A stretch of DNA of 64,000 nucleotides from positions 1-64,000 of the forward strand of contig NZ_BMXW01000017.1 of NCBI RefSeq assembly GCF_014651955.1. The letters run 5' to 3'. Both the position numbers and the translations under genes were made by a program. The DNA is from Shewanella fodinae. Lineage in GTDB: Bacteria > Pseudomonadota > Gammaproteobacteria > Enterobacterales > Shewanellaceae. Position 1 is the stretch's first letter. Each line of letters starts with the position of its first letter. The notes under the pieces are model-generated. The model had not been told where the DNA came from, searched no databases, and worked only from the letters and a program-made list of their open reading frames with translations. Positions 1 to 8,615 of the stretch are shown here, one piece after another.

Positions 1-127
1 GGTTTCTTCAACAACCGTCAAGTGTTCGAGTAAGTCCATCAGGGCTGCTAATTGCGAAATGGGCAGCCATTAGATCACAGCATAGAGCTACAACTCAACA
101 CGGGCTAAAAAGTACGATCCCGCCCTG
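1..127 (-). mobile_element. 5' end of an ISAs1-family insertion sequence, running off the left edge
   Basis: Read on the minus strand, this begins at base 127 with the terminal sequence CAGGGCGGGAT. The same 11 bases, inverted, form the outer end of the neighbouring element at base 870, so both are ISAs1-type terminal repeats. Bases 39 to 1 (minus) open a reading frame starting MDLLEHLTVVEET, which resembles the N-terminus of ISAs1-family transposases. The rest of the gene lies outside the window. The element therefore faces left, with its left terminal repeat at 117-127. Whether it is complete cannot be seen. Confidence 0.6.
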
Positions 128-841
128 GATACCGAGCAAGGACTTGTGCTCTATCAACAAGACACCAAAACCAAAGGCAGCGAAGTAGCGACCGTTCGCG
201 AATTACTGCATATGTTGGATATCCAAGATGCCGTATTGACCTTTGATGCACTGCATTGCAACAAAGAAACACTTGCTCAAATTGTAAAGCGTAAAGGTGA
301 CTATGTTGTTCAAGTGAAAGGTAATCAACCAACACTGAGAAAAACGATTGAAGCGCTATTTCAGCCACACTGGGAGACGAATGCCACCGATATCCCAATG
401 TTTATAGAAAGCAACAAGGGACACGGTCGAGAAGAACATCGTACCACGTTTCAAATTCCTGCCTTGTTGCCAAAAGAACTTGCCAAACAGTGGCCATCCG
501 TCAAATCGCTAATCGCCGTTGAGCGCGAACGTAAGCGCAATGGAACGACGACTATCGATACGCATTACTACCTGAGTTCATTGGATATTGAGGTAGAACT
601 CGCCGCTCGGGCTGTTAGGCAGCATTGGCACATCGAGAATCAACAACATTGGGTACTGGATGTCACGTTCAAAGAAGATATGTCGCGGATAGGCGATAGA
701 GACAATGCGAAGAAAATGGCGTTATTTCACCGTATTGTGCTCAACTTGTTGCAGCAACACCCATTAAAGGTGAGTAAGCCGAGTAAGATGCGCAAAGCGG
801 CGTGGAATGGGGACTTTAGATCTGAGCTTTTCTTTGGTTAA
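128..841 (+). pseudogene. ISAs1-family transposase, 5'-truncated
   Basis: An open frame runs through to the TAA at 839-841. It can be read from codon Asp at 128 and has a chance GTG at 146. The protein matches the C-terminal two thirds of ISAs1/H-repeat DDE transposases: LLHMLDIQDAVLTFDALHC carries the first catalytic Asp region, VVQVKGNQPTL follows, and RQHWHIENQQHWVLDVTF contains the late Glu-bearing helix. Intact family members are about 370 residues; only about 237 are present, so the N-terminal domain is lost and the protein is almost certainly inactive. The break coincides with the end of the neighbouring IS at base 127. Confidence 0.8.
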
Positions 842-870
842 CACATTTAACAAAGCTTAATCCCGCCCTG
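128..870 (+). mobile_element. 3' part of a second ISAs1-family insertion sequence
   Basis: This is the 3' portion of an ISAs1-type element in plus orientation. It holds the C-terminal part of the transposase and ends at base 870 with a terminal repeat (860-870, ATCCCGCCCTG) that is the inverted copy of the 5' end of the element at 1-127. Its own 5' end is missing: at base 127/128 it meets the terminal repeat of the oppositely oriented element directly. This is what one expects if one copy transposed into another, or if an IS-adjacent deletion removed the front half. Confidence 0.7.
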
Positions 871-1700
871 CTAAAATAAGACAGATAAAATCGCTGAAAA
901 AGCACAAAGTCAAATAACATCAACAGGCTAAAAATTAGCCTTACAATACTTACAAATAATTTTTATAATTTTATATTCTTTACACTATATAACCTTTCAT
1001 TAATTGTTTTTATAAATAGTGCAGGTATGATTAACCAATAAAAATACTAATACATTAAATTGATTAAAAATATTTATGATTGACTTTTTAATAATGAATT
1101 TTTCGGATAATAACTGTCAAACCATTATAAATGGTAATATGATAAAATTATTATAGTAAAGAATTTTCACATATGCAGTTATTACTTTTAACTCATGACA
1201 GGTCAATGAATTATTCATACTCATTTGCAGAGATTTCAAAAAATTATGGAAAAATAATGACATTTTAAATATTTCATCATTTATTATATTAGTGTCACAT
1301 CACATTAATATGAAAATTGAAAATGATAAATTAAAACTTGCAGTTAGCGTTACACCGACTCTATATTTTTCTTGCTGAATTAGTATTCTTAATGTACGAC
1401 TCATAACCATTTAATAAAAGTCTAAAATATACTTATGCTCCAGGTTATGTTGAGATGTCCTTAAAAAAGTTTCAAGCTCACCAAAATTCAGCTCCTGTTC
1501 CACAACCGCAGGAATTACTGCGATTGAAATAAAGCAGATTCAGTACTGTGCAGGCACTGCAAACATCAACAATTACGGACTCATACATTGCAAATGTCAA
1601 CGACGAGTAAAACAACTTCATAGAGAACAGCAGTTCTCTCAAAGAGACTCAGAGGAAATGGCAATTTCTATACGGCTACCACTCGTTGAGAAACACCAAA
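871..1700. other. AT-rich intergenic stretch, no convincing gene
   Basis: About 830 bases of strongly AT-rich DNA lie between the IS remnant and the response regulator. I see no tRNA, known riboswitch or strong hairpin. A 25-codon frame at 1455-1532 (MSLKKFQAHQ at the N-terminus, ending LLRLK) lacks a clear ribosome binding site and may be a gene remnant. A 16-codon frame at 1658-1708, preceded by AGAGGAA, overlaps the proposed GTG start of the regulator and could be a leader peptide or chance. The base composition is typical of DNA silenced by H-NS-type proteins or acquired horizontally; that is inference. Confidence 0.5.
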
Positions 1701-2438
1701 GTGACTGAAAATCCAAATATTTTGCTAATAGAAGATGAGTTACAGATAGCGTTTCTGGTCAGGGACTATCTGCATACTGTAGGCATCAGGGTAGTGTTGG
1801 CAACCGATGGGCTACAGGCGCTTCAGATATTCACTCAACAGAAATTTGATCTGGTATTACTGGATATTGAGCTGACACATGTGAAAGGTACGATGCTATG
1901 TCAGCAAATCCGCCATATTTCGACCGTTCCTATCATTATGATTTGTGCCCACAACGACGAAAAGACACGTTTGGAATGCCTGTCGCTGGAAGCTAATGAT
2001 TTCGTCGGCAAGCCTTTTAGTCCACGAACGCTAATTGCCAAAATACAGGCAATGCTGCAATACAGGTACGGGCAATGGCAAACACTACATCAACAAAAAG
2101 CAGCCCTTCACTCGCCTAAACCCATTATTCTCGACGAGACTCGTTATGAGATCCACTTTTCTTCTGTCGTCGTACCATTAACCAAAATTGAATTTCGGCT
2201 GTTTAAGACCTTGTCAGAAAAACCAGGCTGGATCTACAGCCGCAATCAGCTGATGAGTGCCATGTACGGTGATTTTCGCGTGGTATCTGAACGCACTATC
2301 GACAGTCATATCAAAAAACTGCGAAAGAAATTACAAAAACTGCCATCTGAATACTGTCAGAAAGACGCGATTGAATCCCGCTATGGTACGGGTTACCGAT
2401 ATCGAGGTGAACACCTCATCATAGTTAAGTCTGCCTAA
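1701..2438 (+). CDS. orphan OmpR/BaeR-like response regulator
   Basis: This is a two-component DNA-binding regulator of about 245 residues. The receiver domain (about residues 5-120) has the acidic pair in IEDE, the phospho-acceptor Asp in LVLLDIEL, and the conserved Lys in FVGKPFSP. The winged-helix effector (about 145-235) shows LTKIEFRLFKTLSEKPG and ERTIDSHIKKLRKKL, the OmpR-type recognition helix. Spacing and motifs are closest to BaeR, which controls envelope-stress and efflux genes in enterobacteria. No histidine kinase lies beside it. The start is uncertain: GTG at 1701 gives the family-like N-terminus MTENPNILLIEDE, while TTG at 1686 adds five residues; neither has a strong ribosome binding site. 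Function and target genes are unknown here. Confidence 0.8.
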   Translation: MTENPNILLIEDELQIAFLVRDYLHTVGIRVVLATDGLQALQIFTQQKFDLVLLDIELTHVKGTMLCQQIRHISTVPIIMICAHNDEKTRLECLSLEANDFVGKPFSPRTLIAKIQAMLQYRYGQWQTLHQQKAALHSPKPIILDETRYEIHFSSVVVPLTKIEFRLFKTLSEKPGWIYSRNQLMSAMYGDFRVVSERTIDSHIKKLRKKLQKLPSEYCQKDAIESRYGTGYRYRGEHLIIVKSA

Positions 2439-2457
2439 AATAGAGACTGTCTTCTGA

Positions 2458-3117
2458 TCAGCTATCTGTATTACCCGTAACGGTATTAAGCACATATTTG
2501 ACAGGAGATTCGCCCAGCAGGCTTGAGACACCGATTTCTGCGAGCGAACTGACAGCTCCCAGCGCCCCACCATAAATTGAGCTGCCAACAACCTGAGGGA
2601 CAAAGCCAATTTCATCACCAGTCAGATCACGATAGTAGTAGTTAATTAATGGAATATGCTGCAAAGGATTCACCACATCAAGGATGTCGCCGAAACTGAA
2701 TTGTTGGCCATTAGTAAATGGTTGCAATAAACCATCACCACTGCTGTCGCTGGCTTGGGCAGCACCGCCGGTGCTGTCACTTGGGACCGCTTGTGTGGTG
2801 GTACTGGGTGTCCCAGCCGCATCCATCGGATTAAACACTTGGGTCAGACTGTTGCTGATCTTTGATTGGTAGAATGAGGTTAATAGGCCGTCGGCCAACC
2901 CCTCCCCCAATAAACTCAGACTATCATTGCTCGTGCTTGCTGAGGCAGCGGTTACCCCACTAGATACTTTATCCAAAGCATTCTCGATGACCTGTCCAAA
3001 CATCGAGTCCAATCCTGTAGACAGATCCACACTGTCATTCACTTTGGCGGCTGTTGTTGCGGATGAAGAGGAGGATGTGCTGTCAAACCAAGAAGGGATA
3101 AAACTACTGATATTCAT
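2458..3117 (-). CDS. unknown protein, last gene of the flagellar flgH-flgP-flgT operon
   Basis: A 219-residue protein without signal peptide that I cannot assign to a named family. The N-terminal two thirds are Ser/Thr/Ala-rich and low in complexity (residues about 14-130). The C-terminal third is different and ordered: DVVNPLQHIPLINYYYRDLT, then GDEIGFVPQVVGSSIYGG, then a Gly/Ala-rich hydrophobic helix. I recall similar DVVNPLQHIP / GD-I-P-ALYGG modules in uncharacterised proteins of many proteobacteria, but this was not checked. It begins 6 bases after flgT stops, so it should be co-transcribed with flgT. A role in flagellar outer-ring or sheath assembly is inferred from position only. Confidence 0.7.
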   Translation of the reverse strand: MNISSFIPSWFDSTSSSSSATTAAKVNDSVDLSTGLDSMFGQVIENALDKVSSGVTAASASTSNDSLSLLGEGLADGLLTSFYQSKISNSLTQVFNPMDAAGTPSTTTQAVPSDSTGGAAQASDSSGDGLLQPFTNGQQFSFGDILDVVNPLQHIPLINYYYRDLTGDEIGFVPQVVGSSIYGGALGAVSSLAEIGVSSLLGESPVKYVLNTVTGNTDS

Positions 3118-3123
3118 CGTTTT

Positions 3124-4284
3124 TCAGTTCCAGAAATTGTCTAGTTGTACAACATCTCGGATTTGTATGCCTAATGGCATGTCATTATTTAACGGCACTA
3201 ATTGGCTGTGGTCCGGATATACTTTTACCACTTCAAACTCTACCTGTTCGTCGCTGAAGTTAGCGTATTTAACCCCTTGTTCATCCACATAGTTAAACTG
3301 ATATTGCAATTTGAACATATCACCAATCTTCACGCCTTGACGCCCCCCCATCGCGACTTCCAGCGTGTTACTGCCGACACGCACGATCCTCGATTTAGGG
3401 TGAGCACATTTGAGGAGGTCACTCATGTCTTCAACAGCCACTTTCAATAATCTGGTGACTTCCAAGCCATAATCTGACTGCCACAACTGTTCACTCCCTG
3501 GCGCTACCTTTTGAGTGAGAGAAAAGGGCCAATAGGTACGAGTGTGGTAATCTTTTTTCATGATTGGCAGCCCGGAGATACCATCAATAAGATACATGCT
3601 GATGCCAAATTCCCGCACTAACTTGTCACGGCTGAGTAGGCCGCTCGCCACTTTGCCTACAGCAAGATCGGTGATCCGCCCCATAACGATATACTGCGCC
3701 CGAGATTGCTCTGACAGATATTGCAGTTGCTGCTGGTCTTGATTGGACATACGATCGGGGTCAATAGCCAAGGGGTGTTGCAATAAGCTTTTTGCCAAGA
3801 AATCAGCTTTAGCCTGATCAAACTCGAAAAATAGCCGTTGTGACACTTCCTGAGGGAAATCGCTGAGACCGCCATATCCGGCATAATCACGGTCAGCGAG
3901 CGCTAGAGGCGCCATGATGATTGACTTACTGGTGAGATGCTGGTTTTCACATAATGCGCCATCATTCCAGATATCGGCACGTAAGGTGACAGTTACCCGA
4001 TCATCCTTGCTGTATTCCTCCATTTTTTGGATTTGAGTAACATGACCGTTAGCCCGCACTTGAAAGGTGTTGCCGTTAAGGCTGCCTTCATCCACCTCAC
4101 TGAGTAGCGATACGGAGGCACCCGCCTGTAAAATCGCATCTCTAAGCGCTGCTCGCGCGGCTTGCTCTTTGGCATAATCTTCATTGCCATTAATAACGGG
4201 AGCAGAGCCTACGCCTTTATACCAAGCAGCGGTGACTGGCCAAGGCAATAGCAGTAACAACATCAACGCTCTCAGTACCACCAT
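3124..4284 (-). CDS. flgT: flagellar assembly protein FlgT (H-ring component)
   Basis: A 386-residue exported protein with a signal peptide (hydrophobic residues 4-18, cleavage after VTAA). In Vibrio, FlgT forms the H ring around the LP ring of the polar flagellum and helps recruit MotX/MotY and FlgP. The N-terminal region (WYKGVGSAPV...AKEQAARAALRDAILQAG) is typical of the family; the middle domain contains the YIVMGRITDL segment and the C-terminal domain carries VGSNTLEVAMGGRQGVKIGD. Its ATG lies inside flgP (13-base overlap), preceded by GACGGAAAA, so translation is probably coupled. The presence of motX at 17410-18024 fits a Vibrio-type motor. Confidence 0.85.
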   Translation of the reverse strand: MVVLRALMLLLLLPWPVTAAWYKGVGSAPVINGNEDYAKEQAARAALRDAILQAGASVSLLSEVDEGSLNGNTFQVRANGHVTQIQKMEEYSKDDRVTVTLRADIWNDGALCENQHLTSKSIIMAPLALADRDYAGYGGLSDFPQEVSQRLFFEFDQAKADFLAKSLLQHPLAIDPDRMSNQDQQQLQYLSEQSRAQYIVMGRITDLAVGKVASGLLSRDKLVREFGISMYLIDGISGLPIMKKDYHTRTYWPFSLTQKVAPGSEQLWQSDYGLEVTRLLKVAVEDMSDLLKCAHPKSRIVRVGSNTLEVAMGGRQGVKIGDMFKLQYQFNYVDEQGVKYANFSDEQVEFEVVKVYPDHSQLVPLNNDMPLGIQIRDVVQLDNFWN

Positions 4285-4718
4285 TTGTTTTCCGTCTCTA
4301 TTGGTTTGTTTTCAACTGAGCCCAAATCAGCCAGCACCTTGGTATCAAGTGACAACTCTGTGGTGTAAAAAGCCCCTTGCACGTTTTGGCTGACGACTTT
4401 TGCCCCTCGGACAACACCTTGGACTTTGGCATCCAAGGTCTTGCGGTTAGTCGTTTCACCAGTCATACGGGTATATGCGCGTAATTGCTGCCCATAGAGT
4501 TGTTCAGCCAACCGCCGATAAGCATCCAAACGGGAGGCTTCCATGGCCTGCATCAGTTTTTCTTCATAAGTTGGGCCGACTTGTGATGCAATCGGCGCAT
4601 AGCCAGTCGCCTGAAACACCTGAGCATGCTCAGGGGCAACAAGTTCGTAGCGCACTAATTGTTCATGAGTGCATGCAGTCAATAGCCAAAGGATCGTGAA
4701 GAATAATAAAAAGCGCAT
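4272..4718 (-). CDS. flgP: FlgP-like outer membrane lipoprotein
   Basis: A 148-residue lipoprotein; the signal peptide ends in LLTAC, a lipobox with Cys at about position 16. The body is an LPP20/FlgP-type domain: SRLDAYRRLAEQLYGQQL followed by VQGVVRGAKVVSQNVQGAFY. In Vibrio, FlgP builds an outer-membrane-associated ring at the base of the sheathed polar flagellum. I chose ATG 4718 rather than the upstream GTG 4730 because it overlaps the flgH stop as TGATG, the usual translational-coupling arrangement, and gives a proper signal peptide. No flgO is present beside it, although flgO and flgP are commonly paired. Confidence 0.85.
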   Translation of the reverse strand: MRFLLFFTILWLLTACTHEQLVRYELVAPEHAQVFQATGYAPIASQVGPTYEEKLMQAMEASRLDAYRRLAEQLYGQQLRAYTRMTGETTNRKTLDAKVQGVVRGAKVVSQNVQGAFYTTELSLDTKVLADLGSVENKPIETENKWWY

Positions 4719-5473
4719 CAGAAGGGCCACACGGTTGGGTTATTCAGTTTGTCAGTCAGCCAACCTAAACGTTGGCTGTTAGCCAATTCACCGTTACCAG
4801 AGTATTCAATTCTGGCATTGGCTATCTTGGTTGATGGCACGGTATTGTCTGGCAGAATATCCTTGGCACGGATAATGCCCGTCAACCGAATAAACTCTTT
4901 ACCATTGTTGATCAATAACCATTTATCACCGCGGATCAACAGCGTGTTGTTTTTCATCACTTTCATCACAGAAACGGTTATCTCGCCTTCAAAATCATTG
5001 GACTGACTTGAACTACCATCACCTTTAAATTTCTGTTGCTGACTGAGGTCAAGATTCACCTCCTTCCCGGCAATTTTCAGATTACCACCGGGCACGGCGA
5101 TGGGATCCAGTGTAAAACCAGTGCTTTTATTCATCTGAGTGCTGCCACTTTTACTGGCTTTGGTCGATTCGGCGAGTTTCACTGAAATAATGTCTCCCAC
5201 CCGAAAGTGAGCCTGCTCCACATAAATACTTTGCGCTTGATGAATATTAAAAATCGAGCCTGTGGGGAGCGCTGATACTGGCTCATCCGCGGGATCTATC
5301 AATGCGTAGTAAGGATCATCTGGATCCGCGTCATCCAACTGTTGCACCGGTTCTCCGGCGGGGGGTAAAACTTTGGAACCTGAGCCATTTTTACCAGCAG
5401 TGTTCTGACTTCCAGAAGCACAAGCTGTCAGGATCAGAGTCATCATCAGCATTGTCATTGTCTTGATGAGCAT
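4718..5473 (-). CDS. flgH: flagellar L-ring protein FlgH
   Basis: A 251-residue lipoprotein with lipobox LILTACASG near residue 18. FlgH subunits form the L ring, the bushing of the flagellar rod in the outer membrane. Family features are SIFNIHQAQSIYVEQAHFRV, then VGDIISVKLAESTKASKS, the central DFEGEITVSVMKVMKNNTLL, and the C-terminal RIEYSGNGELANSQRLGWL ending in WPF. It is the first gene of this operon and overlaps flgP by one base (TGATG). FlgH normally sits inside the large flgBCDEFGHIJ operon, so a copy with flgP and flgT is unusual and may be a second FlgH or a relocated one. A sigma54-type promoter lies about 110 bases upstream. Confidence 0.88.
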   Translation of the reverse strand: MLIKTMTMLMMTLILTACASGSQNTAGKNGSGSKVLPPAGEPVQQLDDADPDDPYYALIDPADEPVSALPTGSIFNIHQAQSIYVEQAHFRVGDIISVKLAESTKASKSGSTQMNKSTGFTLDPIAVPGGNLKIAGKEVNLDLSQQQKFKGDGSSSQSNDFEGEITVSVMKVMKNNTLLIRGDKWLLINNGKEFIRLTGIIRAKDILPDNTVPSTKIANARIEYSGNGELANSQRLGWLTDKLNNPTVWPF

Positions 5474-5591
5474 TGCATGTTGTCCATACAGATTTCTGTT
5501 GAAGCAATCGTTAGCAATCTAGAAACAGACTTCGCAAAAAAATGACAAATACTGTGCAAAAAATGTGGAACACTTAAAAAGTGTGATACAG

Positions 5592-5607
5592 AGCAAAAAG
5601 CACACCA
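5592..5607 (-). promoter_or_regulatory. candidate sigma54 (-24/-12) promoter of the flgH operon
   Basis: The minus strand reads TGGTGTGCTTTTTGCT, with GG and GC separated by exactly ten bases, as required for RpoN promoters (consensus TGGCAC-N5-TTGCW). Transcription would start near 5581, about 108 bases before the flgH ATG. Polar flagellar basal-body genes are sigma54-dependent in Vibrio and Shewanella, which agrees with the gene content. Confidence 0.55.
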
Positions 5608-5650
5608 GTAAAAACCTACCGGCTAAAGCAGAGGGAAATATAGCGGCAGC

Positions 5651-5700
5651 AAAAAGTCCCAGAAACGATAGGATCTGTACGATTCCATCATTCTGGGACT
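5651..5700 (-). terminator. terminator of the dnaB-alr operon
   Basis: Ten paired bases, AGTCCCAGAA (5655-5664) and TTCTGGGACT (5691-5700), enclose 26 bases that contain a second smaller stem (GGATC...GATTCC). On the minus strand a short T run (5651-5654) follows. It sits 9 bases after the alr stop codon. Confidence 0.65.
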
Positions 5701-5709
5701 CGCATTCAA

Positions 5710-6786
5710 TCAGTCTAAACAGACCGCAACACGGGGGGTAAGCTTGGTGACGAGTTCGTAGGCGAATGTACCGATCTTTTCCGCCACTTCTTCTACAGGC
5801 AACTGTGGCCCCCATAAAATAGCATCATCACCGACTTTATCGGTGGCATTCGGCCCCAAATCAACAATCAGCATATCCATGGAAACCCGTCCAACAATCG
5901 GGACTCGTCTGCCATTAATCAACACTGGCGTACCTTGTAACGCATTACGGGGGTAACCGTCACCATAACCAATCGCCACCACGCCCAACTGGGTGTCTCT
6001 GTCGGACAGCCAATGACCGCCATAACCCACAGTGTCACCCGCTTTATGTGTTCTGACCGCAATTAACTGCGACACTAACGTCATAGCGGGTACCAACCCA
6101 TGCTTGACACCACGATCACCGTCCACCGGCGACACGCCATACAAGGCAATTCCCGGGCGGATCCAGTCAGCTTGGCTCGCTGGCCAAAACAAGGTTCCCG
6201 CCGAATTTGCAGTTGTTCGTTCACCCGGCAAATCTCGAGTAAGCTCATTAAATATGGCGAGCTGTTTGGCGGTATAGTCTTTCTGCAGTTCATCAGCACA
6301 GGCAAAATGCGTCATAAAATTAATCGGTTTGGCAACCTGAGGACAACGCAATAAACGCTGATAAATTTCTTGGAATTGTGCAGGAGAAAAACCCAAACGG
6401 TGCATTCCGGTATCGAGCTTCATCCACACGGTTACCGGTTTATCCAGATGCGCCTGCTCCAACATCTGCAACTGAGATTCATGATGCACGGCGGTATCAA
6501 TATTATGCTCAACCAGCAGAGGTAAATCTTCGCTTCTGAAAAAACCTTCCAGAAGTAGCAGTTTAGCCTTAACGCCACCCTTTCGCATTTCCAATGCTTC
6601 TTCCAGTCGCGCCAAGCCAAAGCCATCGGCATCCGGCACACTGTTCGCAACATTTAGAAGACCATGGCCGTAACCATTGGCTTTTACAACGGCAATCACT
6701 TTACTGTGAGGAGCTACTTCTCGAAGGCGCGCTAAATTATGTTTGAGCGCCTGACTGCTGATTTCAGCTCTGGGAAAGGGTTTCAA
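5710..6786 (-). CDS. alr: alanine racemase
   Basis: A 358-residue pyridoxal-phosphate enzyme interconverting L- and D-alanine for peptidoglycan synthesis in the cytoplasm. The N-terminal TIM barrel carries the PLP-binding Lys at about residue 35 in [10 protein letters not shown]. The second catalytic Tyr is in the DTVGYGGHW segment of the C-terminal beta domain, and YGDGYPR follows. Length matches the family (about 360). It lies 66 bases downstream of dnaB on the same strand, the common gammaproteobacterial arrangement, and ends just before a hairpin terminator. Confidence 0.96.
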   Translation of the reverse strand: MKPFPRAEISSQALKHNLARLREVAPHSKVIAVVKANGYGHGLLNVANSVPDADGFGLARLEEALEMRKGGVKAKLLLLEGFFRSEDLPLLVEHNIDTAVHHESQLQMLEQAHLDKPVTVWMKLDTGMHRLGFSPAQFQEIYQRLLRCPQVAKPINFMTHFACADELQKDYTAKQLAIFNELTRDLPGERTTANSAGTLFWPASQADWIRPGIALYGVSPVDGDRGVKHGLVPAMTLVSQLIAVRTHKAGDTVGYGGHWLSDRDTQLGVVAIGYGDGYPRNALQGTPVLINGRRVPIVGRVSMDMLIVDLGPNATDKVGDDAILWGPQLPVEEVAEKIGTFAYELVTKLTPRVAVCLD

Positions 6787-6852
6787 TTAATACCTTCATA
6801 AACTTATGAGTATGGAGTGACAAAGGTCGCTCCAGAATGGTCAGACGGAGGT

Positions 6853-8262
6853 CTAATCCTCGTCGAATTGCGGTCCAGCATAGTTGTCAAAACGGGAAAA
6901 TTGTCCCTGAAAAGTCAATCTGACCTTACCGATAGGACCGTTACGCTGTTTACCAATAATAATCTCAGCGACACCTTTATCTTGTGAGTCTTCATGATAA
7001 ACCTCATCACGATAAATGAACATGATAAGGTCGGCATCCTGTTCAATAGAACCAGATTCACGCAAGTCTGAGTTCACCGGACGTTTATCTGAACGCTGCT
7101 CCAATGAACGGTTAAGCTGTGACAAAGCAATAACCGGGATCTCCAGCTCTTTTGCCAACGCCTTCAATGACCGGGAAATTTCGGCAATTTCCAAGGTGCG
7201 ATTATCGGCCAAAGCCGGTACTTGCATCAGTTGCAAATAGTCCACCATAATCATTGACAGCCCACCATGTTCACGAGCGACACGACGGGCACGGCTACGC
7301 ACTTCCGTTGGTGTCAGCCCCGAGCTGTCATCAATGAACATTTTACCTTTTTCCAGCATTAGCCCCATGGTAGAAGAAACACGCGCCCAATCATCATCAT
7401 CAAGCTTACCGGTACGAATACGGGTTTGATCAACGCGGCCAAGCGAGGCCAGCATACGCATCATGATTTGTTCGGAAGGCATTTCCAGACTGAAGATCAA
7501 CACCGGTTTATCTTCATTAAGGGCGGCATATTCGCACAGGTTCATTGCAAAAGTGGTTTTCCCCATGGAAGGACGCGCAGCAACAATGATCAGATCGCCC
7601 GCCTGGAAGCCCGCCGTTTTATCATCAAGATCCGCAAAACCAGACGATACACCAGTCACCCCGTTATGCGGGTTATTATAAAGTTGCTCGATCTTATCGA
7701 CGGTTTTTTCAAGAATGCTTTTGATGCCTTCTGGACCTTCATTGCTATTGGCACGCTGTTCGGCAATCTTAAAAACCTTGGTCTCGGCCAAGTCCAGCAA
7801 GGCGCCTGAATCCCGCCCTTCAGGATTGTAGCCAGCGTCGGCTATCTCGTGAGCGACACGGATCATCTCACGCACCACTGCCCGCTCACGCACAATCTCG
7901 GCATAGGACAGAATATTGCCAGCACTGGGCGTGTTTTTGGCTATCTCACCCAAATAGGCGAAACCACCAGCATCTTCCAGTTCATCAGTCAGTTCCAGCT
8001 GTTCTGATACCGTGATTAAATCAAGTGGTTGCCCACTATCTACAAGCTTCTGCATGGCGCTGAAAATCAGCTTGTGGGCGCGGGAATAGAAATCCTCTTT
8101 AACCAATGCTTCAGCCACCTTATCCCACGCCTCGGCTTCCAACATCAGGCCGCCCAGCACCGACTGCTCTGCTTCAATGGAATGGGGTGGCAACTTCAAG
8201 GCGTCAACCTGCGCCTCTTTACGCTTGTCACCTCTGACTTTGAAAGCACTCTGCTGTGGCAT
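6853..8262 (-). CDS. dnaB: replicative DNA helicase DnaB
   Basis: A 469-residue hexameric 5'-3' helicase of the replication fork. The N-terminal primase-binding domain (LPPHSIEAEQSVLGGLML) is joined by a linker to the RecA-like core, with Walker A ARPSMGKTTFAMN, Walker B MIMVDYLQLMQ and the DLRESGSIEQDADLI motif. I placed the start at ATG 8262 (MPQQSAFKVRG); the longer TTG frame from 8280 would use codons that contain the likely GGAG ribosome binding site. It is followed by alr in the same transcription unit. No intein is present. Confidence 0.96.
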   Translation of the reverse strand: MPQQSAFKVRGDKRKEAQVDALKLPPHSIEAEQSVLGGLMLEAEAWDKVAEALVKEDFYSRAHKLIFSAMQKLVDSGQPLDLITVSEQLELTDELEDAGGFAYLGEIAKNTPSAGNILSYAEIVRERAVVREMIRVAHEIADAGYNPEGRDSGALLDLAETKVFKIAEQRANSNEGPEGIKSILEKTVDKIEQLYNNPHNGVTGVSSGFADLDDKTAGFQAGDLIIVAARPSMGKTTFAMNLCEYAALNEDKPVLIFSLEMPSEQIMMRMLASLGRVDQTRIRTGKLDDDDWARVSSTMGLMLEKGKMFIDDSSGLTPTEVRSRARRVAREHGGLSMIMVDYLQLMQVPALADNRTLEIAEISRSLKALAKELEIPVIALSQLNRSLEQRSDKRPVNSDLRESGSIEQDADLIMFIYRDEVYHEDSQDKGVAEIIIGKQRNGPIGKVRLTFQGQFSRFDNYAGPQFDED

Positions 8263-8527
8263 AAATCGGAAAGTCTCCAATATTGAACAAAAAATAAAAA
8301 ATTATATAAAAACAAATATTTACAGTTGTAAACCCCGTCTCTCAAAAGTAAAAACTATAGGGTTAGGAGACACAACTATAGAAAATTGAAGATACTAAAA
8401 ATGAGGTATCACCAATCCTCAAATTAGCGGTGGACAGTATAACCTTTTTAAACAGCACACGCCTACAGATGCCATGAAGACACTTGAAAATTGGCCTATA
8501 CAACTGCCACAAAGCCTAAATGACTGG

Positions 8528-8542
8528 GATAACTAAGTTATC
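8528..8542. repeat. 15-base palindrome upstream of the TonB receptor
   Basis: GATAACT-A-AGTTATC is a perfect seven-base dyad around one central base, about 165 bases upstream of the receptor start at 8707. It has the form of a dimeric-repressor operator; the regulator is unknown. Confidence 0.45.
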
Positions 8543-8615
8543 ATCACATAAAACCCATAATAAGTTATAAAAAAGAATTAAATGTTAGTATTCTGATACT
8601 TTAACGAATTGAAAA

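Noticed and set aside
105..398. 97-codon minus-strand frame inside the IS remnant
   Set aside because: It lies antisense to the transposase fragment, whose protein sequence is clearly recognisable.
5519..5815. 98-codon minus-strand frame between alr and flgH
   Set aside because: It overlaps the alr 3' end in another frame, crosses the alr terminator, and its protein resembles nothing; alr is certain.
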